From: Dethiosulfatarculus sandiegensis
GTDB taxonomy: Bacteria; Desulfobacterota; Desulfarculia; Desulfarculales; Desulfarculaceae
NCBI RefSeq assembly: GCF_000931935.2
Contig: NZ_AZAC01000010.1
Location: forward strand, 1-35,000
Length of the DNA stretch: 35,000 nucleotides
Direction of reading: 5' to 3'
Position 1 is the stretch's first letter. Each line of letters begins with the position of its first letter. The position numbers and the translations under genes are program-made. Shown piece by piece: positions 1-6,452 of the stretch. Below the pieces are notes generated by a model. The model did not search any database. It had not been told where the DNA came from and saw only the letters and a list, made by a program, of their open reading frames with translations.

Positions 1-64
1 TGTCAGGAAGTTTAAGCCTTACTTTTATATCGAGCACCTGCCATTGTATGGTTGTACTAGCCAT
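1..64 (-). CDS. 5' end of a gene that leaves the window
   Basis: An ATG at 62-64 on the minus strand opens a frame with no stop up to the window edge (21 codons visible, beginning MASTTIQWQVLDIKVRLKLP). An AAAGG stretch lies a few bases upstream as a possible ribosome binding site. The start codon overlaps the stop codon of the 27-residue ORF in front of it, which points to translational coupling. In PqqD/nucleotidyltransferase RiPP clusters a HPr-kinase-like protein often sits here, and such proteins tend to begin with a similar hydrophobic strand. That assignment is only a guess from context and a few residues. Confidence 0.3.
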   Translation of the reverse strand, partial: MASTTIQWQVLDIKVRLKLPD

Positions 65-140
65 ATGTTGCCTTTACCATGGAGCCGCCGATTCTTGCCA
101 AGAAGCCTTCAGGGGAAATGCCACTTTGTTGATCAATCAT
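57..140 (-). CDS. 27-residue small ORF, possible RiPP precursor
   Basis: The ATG at 138-140 overlaps the stop of the preceding small ORF, and its TAG stop overlaps the ATG of the next gene, so the three frames are stitched together. The peptide begins MIDQQSGISPEGF and ends with ARIGGSMVKATYG. A Gly-Gly pair eight residues from the end could be a leader cleavage site, but this is speculation. A weak purine-rich stretch (GGGAG) lies very close to the ATG. No family is recognised. It may instead be the C-terminal part of the preceding ORF after a frameshift. Confidence 0.25.
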   Translation of the reverse strand: MIDQQSGISPEGFLARIGGSMVKATYG

Positions 141-264
141 TCTCCCAGCCACCACTCTTTTGATTCTTGTATTCTTCTTGCGCCCCAGCGCTCTTAACCA
201 AGTCCGAAACCAGATAACTTGCCACCACCGGGGTCACCAAAGCGGCATCTGCCGTTTTCTTTAT
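133..264 (-). CDS. 43-residue small ORF with no standard start, possible RiPP precursor or its remnant
   Basis: This frame follows the PqqD-like gene directly. It encodes KKTADAALVTPVVASYLV, then a segment rich in charged residues ending SGGWEND. The codon in front of KKT is ATA, so an ancestral ATG may have been lost. The nearest usable starts are TTG/GTG at 235-240, which would shorten the peptide to about 34-35 residues. There is no convincing ribosome binding site. Its size, its place beside a PqqD-like protein and its amphipathic middle fit a RiPP leader-core peptide, but no known precursor family is recognised. In the PqqD frame just after its stop there is also a Gly-rich open stretch, so the choice of frame here is uncertain. 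Confidence 0.25.
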   Translation of the reverse strand: MKKTADAALVTPVVASYLVSDLVKSAGAQEEYKNQKSGGWEND

Positions 265-271
265 GCAAGCT

Positions 272-574
272 CTACAGGGGAGTAGAGTTCCGTGTCTGTT
301 TTTCTGCGGTGATGATTCCTTTCTCGAGCATGTCGTCAATGGCCCCGTTCACCAGGGCCAAATTTTCCTTGTCCAATTCATAATTCAGCCGAAAATATTC
401 CATAATCTCGTTACGTATTTTGCCGTTGCACATCTCAAAGATTTCAAAAGCGGTTTCATTGAGGATATGCACCTCTTCTTCGGCTTTGTCATTGCGGCGA
501 TAAATCACATAGCCATCACCTGTGTCTTCGCCAATGTCACATTTATTTTGATAGAGTTTACTATCGTTGATCAT
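272..574 (-). CDS. PqqD-like protein (RiPP recognition element)
   Basis: A 100-residue protein with the PqqD fold pattern: a beta hairpin region (GYVIYRRND), the typical segment ILNETAFEIFEMCNG around residues 37-51, and a C-terminal helix pair ending in the DMLEKGII type motif. PqqD proteins bind the leader of a ribosomal peptide and hand it to a modifying enzyme. The ATG at 574 has an AGGGAG ribosome binding site just upstream. It lies 8 bases after the nucleotidyltransferase stop, so both belong to one transcript. No radical SAM partner is visible on this strand in the window. The peptide it serves may be one of the small ORFs just downstream or may lie past the left edge. Confidence 0.7.
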   Translation of the reverse strand: MINDSKLYQNKCDIGEDTGDGYVIYRRNDKAEEEVHILNETAFEIFEMCNGKIRNEIMEYFRLNYELDKENLALVNGAIDDMLEKGIITAEKQTRNSTPL

Positions 575-582
575 GACGCTCC

Positions 583-1665
583 CTACTTGCCCATTAGGCG
601 CAACAGACGCACTCCGCCATATAAAGACCGGGGCAAGCGCAAATTAGTGAAAAGAATATCCGCAGGCATGGGGGAAAATACTTTTTCCCCAAAAACCTGA
701 GCCATTTGCCGCCGGTTTTGGCAAGAGGCCAATCGCACACGCAATGCTGTAAGTAGCGGCGCTTTTCCGGGGTCGGCCAAGAGGACTTGGTTTATAATAA
801 AGCGGCAACTATTCTGGATCCGGTAGGTTCCACCTCCTGCATTTTGATATTGGTCACGCGCATCCGTCCCCAAAGTCTGAGCCAAAAGATTCAAGGCCAA
901 AAAAAGGGCCTTTTCCACACGCAACTTCTGGGCCTGATCAATGGTGTAAAGCCAGTCCAGGTTGGGATTTGATTTTAGGAGAAAATGTATATCCATCAGA
1001 TGCCTAAGCTTTTGCCAATAGTGCTGTGGGCCGTGGCAGGCCAGCATTAAAAGGCAATCTTCATCTGACAGGGTGTGGCAGGTGCGGCCCGCAATGCCGC
1101 ACTCCACCTTGCGGGAAAAAAAAGGCTCTACATCACTAAACGGGCTAAAGGGGCCGGTTAGTGGTTTTATATGTAGATCCAGAACCAAGTCACCACGCAG
1201 CAGCGTAAAAACCCCTTTGCGCCTTTCAATCGGTTCCACTACTTCTCTTTTTTTCGGGAAATAATATGTAAAGCCATCAGATATTAATAGGCTTAGGGCA
1301 AAATCAACCTGTTCAGGCCGGACCAAAAGATCCAGGTCCGCATAAGAACGCAAATAGGCATTTTTGTAATGCCTGTTCGCCAGGGCGGGCCCCCTGAATA
1401 CCAAGGTTTCAATCCCCCCCTGTTTCAAACAGTGCAATATAGCTTTGAGTTGTTTTTGTAACTTATCAATACGCGCCTGATGAGTCACCCTGGCTAACAA
1501 GCGATCATGGCCCGAAAAATCACCGGATATCGGAATGCCTTTTAGTTTATGACGCAAAAAGGGCTCAATGCCGTGAGCTTTGGCAAAAGCCACAAGACCG
1601 GAAATATCTGTCAAACAGGGCGAACCACCCTGGATAAAAGCGCGTATTTCACTAAGATAATTCAT
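583..1665 (-). CDS. Uncharacterised nucleotidyltransferase family protein
   Basis: A 360-residue protein of the uncharacterised nucleotidyltransferase type (NTase_5-like) common in RiPP and capsule clusters. The catalytic region is LVFRGPALANRHYKNAYLR followed by the S-Y-A-D-L-D-L-L-V segment, which supplies the two metal-binding aspartates, and a later DLVLDLHIK strand supplies the third acidic residue. Such proteins often accompany PqqD-like and HPr-kinase-like proteins in lasso-peptide-like and Scm-type cassettes; their substrate is unknown. I place the start at the ATG at 1665 rather than at the TTG four codons earlier. No clear ribosome binding site is visible. The gene starts only about 100 bases from a truncated transposase, so its native promoter may have been replaced. 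Confidence 0.7.
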   Translation of the reverse strand: MNYLSEIRAFIQGGSPCLTDISGLVAFAKAHGIEPFLRHKLKGIPISGDFSGHDRLLARVTHQARIDKLQKQLKAILHCLKQGGIETLVFRGPALANRHYKNAYLRSYADLDLLVRPEQVDFALSLLISDGFTYYFPKKREVVEPIERRKGVFTLLRGDLVLDLHIKPLTGPFSPFSDVEPFFSRKVECGIAGRTCHTLSDEDCLLMLACHGPQHYWQKLRHLMDIHFLLKSNPNLDWLYTIDQAQKLRVEKALFLALNLLAQTLGTDARDQYQNAGGGTYRIQNSCRFIINQVLLADPGKAPLLTALRVRLASCQNRRQMAQVFGEKVFSPMPADILFTNLRLPRSLYGGVRLLRLMGK

Positions 1666-1739
1666 AAAAAACAACAAATTTAAAGGTTATAAGCTACCGC
1701 CACTTCCACCGACTCTACATTCTTCCTGCGGAAGGGTAA

Positions 1740-2132
1740 GGCAGAGTCCATACCGAAATCGTGGCTGATTGCGTTCAGGCCACTCTGCAAGCCAGCATAC
1801 GAAGAGAGGAGGGCATCAAAGGTGCCATACATACCGATTGCTGGCGTGGTTATAATGGTTTGGTCAACTTGGGTTACCAAAAGCATTTTCGTGTCCACCA
1901 TGGCCGTGTTAAGTTCGGTAGCTGGCGCGACCACAAAAACGGCCTTGAGTCCTTCTGTTCATTCGCTAAGGCGAGGCTCGAGAAACTTTATGGCATGAAC
2001 CGGTACACATTTTATCTGTCCCTAAAGAAGTCGGAGTTCGGGTTCAATAACAGAAAGGAAAGCATCTATGCTATCCTTCTAAAACTCTTCGGGGAAACAC
2101 CTCTGAACTGGGCAAACACCTTGATTTTATAG
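1740..2132 (+). pseudogene. IS1595-family (ISXO2-like) transposase, N-terminally truncated
   Basis: The frame from about 1740 to the stop at 2132 gives the C-terminal half of an ISXO2-like DDE transposase. Recognisable parts are the HTDCWRGYNGL segment with the catalytic Asp, the VHHGRVKFG strand, and the HKNGLESFCSFAKARL segment with the last catalytic acidic residue. The usual N-terminal zinc ribbon and the first catalytic part are missing, and an in-frame TAA lies at 1737. No terminal inverted repeats were found. It abuts a truncated integrase on the other strand, so it is a relic and not an active element. Confidence 0.75.
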
Positions 2133-2545
2133 GAGGCAAAAACAGGGACGATAAGCCTTTCCCTCGACCTATAATCACGAGAAACACTGAACGGCTTTTT
2201 AGGTGGGATAACGTGCTTTTTGAAATGTCTTTCCGCTAGCTTTTTGGTGGTTGGTGCTTTCCGTGCCTTGCTCCTAGTGGTGGTGACATCTTCACCTTTA
2301 TCACGCTTGGCAAGATACGACCTGGCTTCTTTGTGGCCCAAGTTAATTGGCAATCTACAGTAAGACCAAGTGAATAGTTTTATTTGCCTGACTTCAAGAG
2401 TTCTGCACTCACGGAAAAATACTTTCCGGTCTGTGGGCCTGATCCGTCCACTTAAGCCTGAACTTTCCGTATCCCACTTAACATATTCTTTACCCGTTGG
2501 CGCTAAGTTGTTTAAGAGCCTCTTGGTAAATCCTGGCATTTTCAT
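2066..2545 (-). pseudogene. Tyrosine integrase, N-terminal fragment
   Basis: The 159-residue frame begins like P4-type phage/island integrases: FTKRLLNNLAP, then a KWDTESSGLSGRI segment, a K-V-F-F strand, NLGHKEAR, a K-R-D-K-G-E-D helix end, and a core-binding domain start with a LAERHFKKHV helix and R-L-I-V-P. The normal protein has about 400 residues with a C-terminal R-H-R-Y catalytic domain. Here similarity stops near 2130, where the IS1595 relic begins. The catalytic domain is absent, so it cannot recombine. It marks a former integrative element next to the left-hand cluster. Confidence 0.65.
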
Positions 2546-3582
2546 CTCGTAACAGCCGGGAGGCTTTGTTTTATTTTCTGTTGACGAAAGGCCCGTGTAA
2601 TATTGAAAAATTTTATAAGAGTGACTTCTTCTAACAGTTACTCTGAGGACCTTTATTGTTGGCTATCATTTAACAGTAACCCGTTTATTGTTCTGTACAA
2701 TTTTTTTATCAACCCAGGAAAGCCTGATTTTGGATACCATATGGGTGCCAGATTACCCCAATTAGATGGAATCTTAACGTATTACTACAAAATTGCAAAT
2801 CCTGTAAGTTCAATAAATACAGCTAGTAAATAAATCCGGGTAAGCTTGCGTAAATGGTCCTGGAAGAGCTTAAATCCTCAGGACTTAAATTTTTGCAAGT
2901 TTGAATTGTGCCCCAGACGACAAACTATTTATAAGTAGTTTAAAGTACTGCATTGTTGGGCGAGATTCCCCTCAGCTTGCAGCTTTTCTATAGAGGTTAG
3001 GAAGATTACCTTATAGCTTCTCTTCGTAAGTCGATAACCACATGAATTTGTTTAACATGCTTAGAAATAGAAGAAAGACTGTATTGTCAATTCGAAATAT
3101 ACAAAAACTTTACACTTTGCCTGTCAACTCTAATTTTTAAAAATAGTCAGGTTAAGGGTGTCGGATAGGTTGGATTCAATGTGAATTAAAAAATCCATGA
3201 ATGGATTCATTAAAGGTAATCACACTATATTAGATTAAGTAACAGGCTTTTTGAAACAAAATTAAACCTCCTGATTTTACCTTAATATATTATATATTTT
3301 AAAACTTGTTATTAATGTGGTACGAGTTTTTTCCTTTGGCTTTATGCCCATATAACACTAGGCATGAATAGTCCACACATTTTATTGTGCCAATCCAGAT
3401 AAGCCTAAGCGCTCTGCTTACCGGCTCAGCCCTTTATGGCGTAGCAAACCCTACGATTCAACCCCATATCAAAAGGCAACAAAACTTCCATGAATAGACA
3501 AGAGAAGAGGACTAAATTTTTTATCTGGTGATCTAAAGTAAAACCGATACGATGGGGGGAAAAGGCACAAAGAGCCATATAT
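2546..3582. other. AT-rich stretch without a recognisable gene
   Basis: About 1 kb between the integrase fragment and the IS3 relic. One open frame at 2603-2833 has low-complexity, unfamiliar content and no ribosome binding site. The AT content is clearly higher than in the chromosomal genes to the right, which fits an accessory, transferred segment. No tRNA, repeat array or terminator was seen. Confidence 0.4.
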
Positions 3583-3918
3583 GTGAGCTCACAAAACTTT
3601 ATAAAATATAATTTACCTGGGTGGGGTTCTGCTGCTATATCGATTTTGTGCTACCTGGAATTTTTAGTGGAGTACGGCACGCAATGGTCAGCCATCAGTT
3701 CGATAGCTCCCAAAGTGGGTTGCACCTGCGAGACCCTGCGGCGCTGGGTGAGGCAAGCCGAGCGTGATCAGGGTCTTCGCACCGGTACGACAACATCAGA
3801 GCGTGAAGAGCTCAAGCAACTGAAACGTGAGAACCGTGAGCTACGGCGGGCTAATGAGATACTGCGCCAAGCGTCGACGTTTTTCGCCCAGGCGGAGCTC
3901 GCCCGCCTACGGAAGTGA
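3583..3918 (+). pseudogene. IS3-family transposase OrfA, 5' truncated
   Basis: From about codon 30 the protein is a typical IS3 Orf[18 protein letters not shown], a helix-turn-helix [10 protein letters not shown], then the leucine-zipper region [19 protein letters not shown]. The first 28 or so residues do not resemble the usual start of this family, so the natural 5' end and left inverted repeat are lost. It overlaps the following OrfB frame by 4 bases, as expected for the programmed-frameshift layout of IS3 elements. Confidence 0.75.
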
Positions 3919-4710
3919 TGGTTTCCTTTATCGACAATCAACGCCAGGCCCACGGGGTCGAGCCGATCTGCGCGATGCTGCCGATCGCCCCGCCGGTCTA
4001 CTATGAGCACAAGGCCAGACAGGCCAATCTTAAGCGCCTGCCGAAAAAGGCCAAGCGGGATGCCTATCTGAGCGTTGAGATACGCCGGGTGTGGAATGAT
4101 AACTTCCGGGTTTATGGAGCGCGCAAGGTATGGCGCCGGCTTCTTCGTGATGAAATAGAAGTGGCCGGTGCACGGTGGAGTAATGGGTCTGACCGGTGCA
4201 GTGAGGGGCAAGAAGGTTAGGACCACCACGCCGGAAGATGACGCTTTTTGTCCGACCGACTTGGTCCGGCGCAACTTAACGGCCGAGCGTCCCAATGAGC
4301 TGTGGATCGCCGATCTCACCTATGTTTCGATCTGGCTTGCCCTCGCCTACGTGGCCTTTATCATCGATTTATTTGCCCGCATGATAGTGGGCTGGTGGCT
4401 ATCAAATTCGCTCAAAACAGACCTGCCCCTTAGCGCTGACAACGCCATGGCCGAATCGGTTATCGGCTTATACAAAACTGAAGTGATCAACAAACAAGGC
4501 CCCTGGAAGCATCGCCAGGCCGTGGAATTCGCCACTTTGGCTTGGGTGGATTGGCTCCAACAACCGGTGCTTGTTGGAGCCAATCGGAAATATCCCGCTT
4601 GCCGAGCTGGAACAGATGTATGATCAGGATAAACAGGGTCAGACCATGGTGGCCGAGACTCAAACAAAAACCTCTCCGGATTTCCCGGGGCGGTTCAGTA
4701 TGAAACAACG
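3915..4710 (+). pseudogene. IS3-family transposase OrfB, frameshifted and internally deleted
   Basis: The reading moves through three frames. Positions 3915 to about 4155 give the N-terminal HTH region (VSFIDNQRQAHGVEPICAM and VYGARKVWRRLLRDE). About 4180-4560 give the catalytic part starting MGLTGAVRGKK, with ELWIADLTYV holding the first catalytic Asp. From about 4560 a further frame gives the C-terminal N-N-R-C-L-L-E-P-I-G-N-I motif. After SNSLKTDL the sequence jumps to SADNAMAESVIG, so about 50 residues with the second catalytic Asp (the HHSDRG region) are missing. The element is dead. The 3' boundary is approximate because no right inverted repeat was found. Confidence 0.75.
4550..4584. 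repeat. Perfect 14-bp inverted repeat with 7-base loop
   Basis: ATTGGCTCCAACAA at 4550-4563 is the exact reverse complement of TTGTTGGAGCCAAT at 4571-4584. It lies inside the IS3 OrfB relic exactly where the reading frame shifts. There is no T tract after it, so it is unlikely to be a terminator. Confidence 0.85.
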
Positions 4711-5070
4711 CCTTGGTGCGGTTCCTATGAAAGGGATGGTGATTTTGTTGGTATAGCCTGGTTTGGATTCACTTTTGACATCTCCCCGGCATAGACAACA
4801 AACCTGATCAACACCTCCCTTTTTTTCCGTGACCAGAACTTCATCCGGAAGGTTGGATTTTTGCAGAACTTGTTGACTACGTCCCAAGCAGACTGCCCGG
4901 GCAATGGCTTTTCATGATAAAATCAGCGATTGACAAGGAGATGAATCCAATACTAACATCTATAGTAACTTGTTAAAATTACAAAATAATATCGTGAATT
5001 ATTTCACGGAGCCATGATAGCCGCATCAAGAGCGATTCTTAATAATTTTTTTTTATAAAAGGAGTTCCAC
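4711..5070. other. Intergenic stretch, no gene supported
   Basis: Between the IS3 relic and the His-rich gene. A minus-strand open frame at 4660-4887 contains a CCLC motif, but it overlaps the IS relic and has only a TTG start, so I do not call it. The last 100 bases are AT-rich and probably carry the promoter of the His-rich gene. Confidence 0.4.
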
Positions 5071-5331
5071 ATGGAAGGAAATCACGAGCATAAACATCTT
5101 CATAATCATGAGCATTCCCATGTTCATGAGCATAAACATTCCCACGGGGAGGAGACACACACGCACCAACATACTCATACCCACGAGCATGAACACTCCC
5201 ACGAACACAGCCACGCACATTCACACGGTGGTGCAAAAGAGATCCATGATCACGATCATACCGGTGAGCACGGCCCTCATGATCACGACCATCCTGCGCA
5301 TTCTTCAGAAGTTCATGAGCATAACCATTAA
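5071..5331 (+). CDS. Small His-rich metal-binding protein
   Basis: An 86-residue protein in which more than a third of residues are His, mostly as H-x-H or H-E-H steps with Glu, Asp and Ser between them. No signal peptide or membrane segment is visible, so it is probably cytoplasmic. Such His-rich proteins (Hpn-like, or the His-rich loops of nickel chaperones and zinc transporters) bind Ni, Zn or Cu and act as stores or buffers; the metal cannot be told from sequence. The ATG has a good AAAGGAG ribosome binding site. It stands alone, with AT-rich spacers on both sides. Low-complexity sequence makes homology uncertain, but the frame is clearly real. Confidence 0.7.
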   Translation: MEGNHEHKHLHNHEHSHVHEHKHSHGEETHTHQHTHTHEHEHSHEHSHAHSHGGAKEIHDHDHTGEHGPHDHDHPAHSSEVHEHNH

Positions 5332-5838
5332 AAATTAAGGAAGTTTCTCTAAATTTTTATTGGTTTAAAACCGGTGGTAAACCGGGAACTACAGGTGCGG
5401 CCTGATTAAGGTAACATCTATTGTTCACCGGCCTGGAAATAACAGGTCATGTCTCCGGCAATCCCGGGATTGTTTTACCCCAGATGGTAACAAGGAAACA
5501 AACAATAAATTACCTCGAAAAAACCTCTTAATATGGAAATCAATCATCCATCAAGACATACTGACAATGTGACTACTAACTATGCCAAATCGGGAAATGG
5601 CATATATTTTCATAAATCCTTTTTCAATTCGTACTTCCTCCGAAAAATCAACCGTACATCCGAAGAGTAACTTATTGATATAACAGCTATTATATAACAA
5701 GTACCAGTTTAATCCCCATTTTTAATATTTAAAATTAATAGTAATATACGTACCTGAAACTAATGATTTAATATTAAGAATTATTAGTAAATAATCTCAT
5801 GATATTTTTTCAAACACCCAACTTTATTCCTATTTTTA
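5332..5838. other. AT-rich intergenic region ahead of the RiPP operon
   Basis: No gene supported. A 45-codon frame at 5533-5670 lacks a ribosome binding site. A 14-base palindrome CAATCCCGGGATTG lies near 5459-5472. The region becomes strongly AT-rich toward 5700-5840, as expected for an upstream regulatory region. Confidence 0.45.
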
Positions 5839-5868
5839 TTGCCATAACCAACCTCTCCAATTTATATT
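5839..5868 (+). promoter_or_regulatory. Sigma70-like promoter of the RiPP operon
   Basis: TTGCCA at 5839-5844 (5 of 6 match to TTGACA), an 18-base spacer, and TATATT at 5863-5868 (5 of 6 match to TATAAT), in an AT-rich setting. Transcription would begin near 5875 and leave a leader of about 85 bases before the precursor ATG. Confidence 0.45.
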
Positions 5869-5960
5869 AAATATGCTTGTATATGCTTGCCCAATTCCAC
5901 AACAAAAATAACTTCGAAAAAGGGCCTCTTCAGGTGAGGTCCATACAAAGGGAGGAACAA

Positions 5961-6449
5961 ATGGGCAAAGAAAAAGACTTCCGGAAAAAAGCTCCGGGAA
6001 AGGCCTTTACCATTGTTGCCGTAGAAGAAGATGTCGCTCAAATGGCTAAAGGTGACAAGACCTGGAAGAAAAACGGACTCTTTACAATCCAGGAAGTAGA
6101 AGAAGAAGCGGCTTTAATGCCAAAAGGTGACAAGGATTGGGCAGAGCCTGCCATCTACCGGATACTGCCTGTCGATGTGGAAGAATCCGTAATGGCCAAA
6201 GGGGATCGCACCTGGAAAAAAGAAGCGGTTTTCCGCATAGTGCCGGCCGATAGCGAGGAATCGGTAATGGCCAAAGGGGATAAGGACTGGGCCACTGACG
6301 ATGTCTATTGCATCATCCCGGTGGAAGAGGATGAGGCCATGATGGCCAAGGGTGATCGCACCTGGAAGAAAGAAGGAGTCTACAGCATTGAACCGGTGGA
6401 GTTGGGCCCGGATCAGATGGCCAAGGGAGACAAGGACTGGAAAAAATAG
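5961..6449 (+). CDS. Multi-core RiPP precursor-like protein with six KGDxxW repeats
   Basis: A 162-residue protein. After a 14-residue basic start (MGKEKDFRKKAPGK) it consists of six tandem 25-residue units starting at residues 15, 40, 65, 90, 115 and 140. Each unit has a hydrophobic strand (pattern x-[FY]-x-I-x-x-V/A), an acidic stretch, then M-(A/P)-K-G-D-(K/R)-(T/D)-W. KGD lies at residues 30, 55, 80, 105, 130 and 155, with Trp five residues after each Lys. Units 1, 3 and 5 end in (K/R)TWKK; units 2, 4 and 6 have KDW. I start it at 5961 because a perfect GGAGG lies 5 bases upstream; the frame is open further upstream but without such a site. It is followed after 3 bases by a SPASM enzyme. 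The motif resembles the streptide core AKGDGW. Function as a RiPP substrate is inferred. Confidence 0.8.
   Translation: MGKEKDFRKKAPGKAFTIVAVEEDVAQMAKGDKTWKKNGLFTIQEVEEEAALMPKGDKDWAEPAIYRILPVDVEESVMAKGDRTWKKEAVFRIVPADSEESVMAKGDKDWATDDVYCIIPVEEDEAMMAKGDRTWKKEGVYSIEPVELGPDQMAKGDKDWKK
6003..6446 (+). repeat. Six tandem 75-bp coding repeats
   Basis: The coding repeats have a period of 75 bases (25 codons) with the last unit 2 codons shorter. Conservation is strongest in the ATGGCCAAAGGxGA block that encodes M-A-K-G-D. Odd and even units differ consistently after GD, so the array looks built from duplications of a 150-base pair of units. Confidence 0.85.
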
Positions 6450-6452
6450 CCG

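Noticed and set aside
263..700. 145-codon plus-strand frame
   Set aside because: It is antisense to the PqqD-like and nucleotidyltransferase genes, which have clear family motifs and, for PqqD, a good ribosome binding site.
2603..2833. 76-codon plus-strand frame in the AT-rich segment
   Set aside because: No ribosome binding site, no recognisable motif, and typical of chance open frames in AT-rich DNA.
4660..4887. Minus-strand 75-codon frame with a CCLC motif
   Set aside because: It starts only at TTG, has no ribosome binding site, lies partly antisense to the IS3 relic, and matches nothing I recognise.
5533..5670. 45-codon plus-strand frame upstream of the RiPP operon, considered as a second precursor
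   Set aside because: No ribosome binding site, composition like the AT-rich spacer, and no KGD or GG motif.
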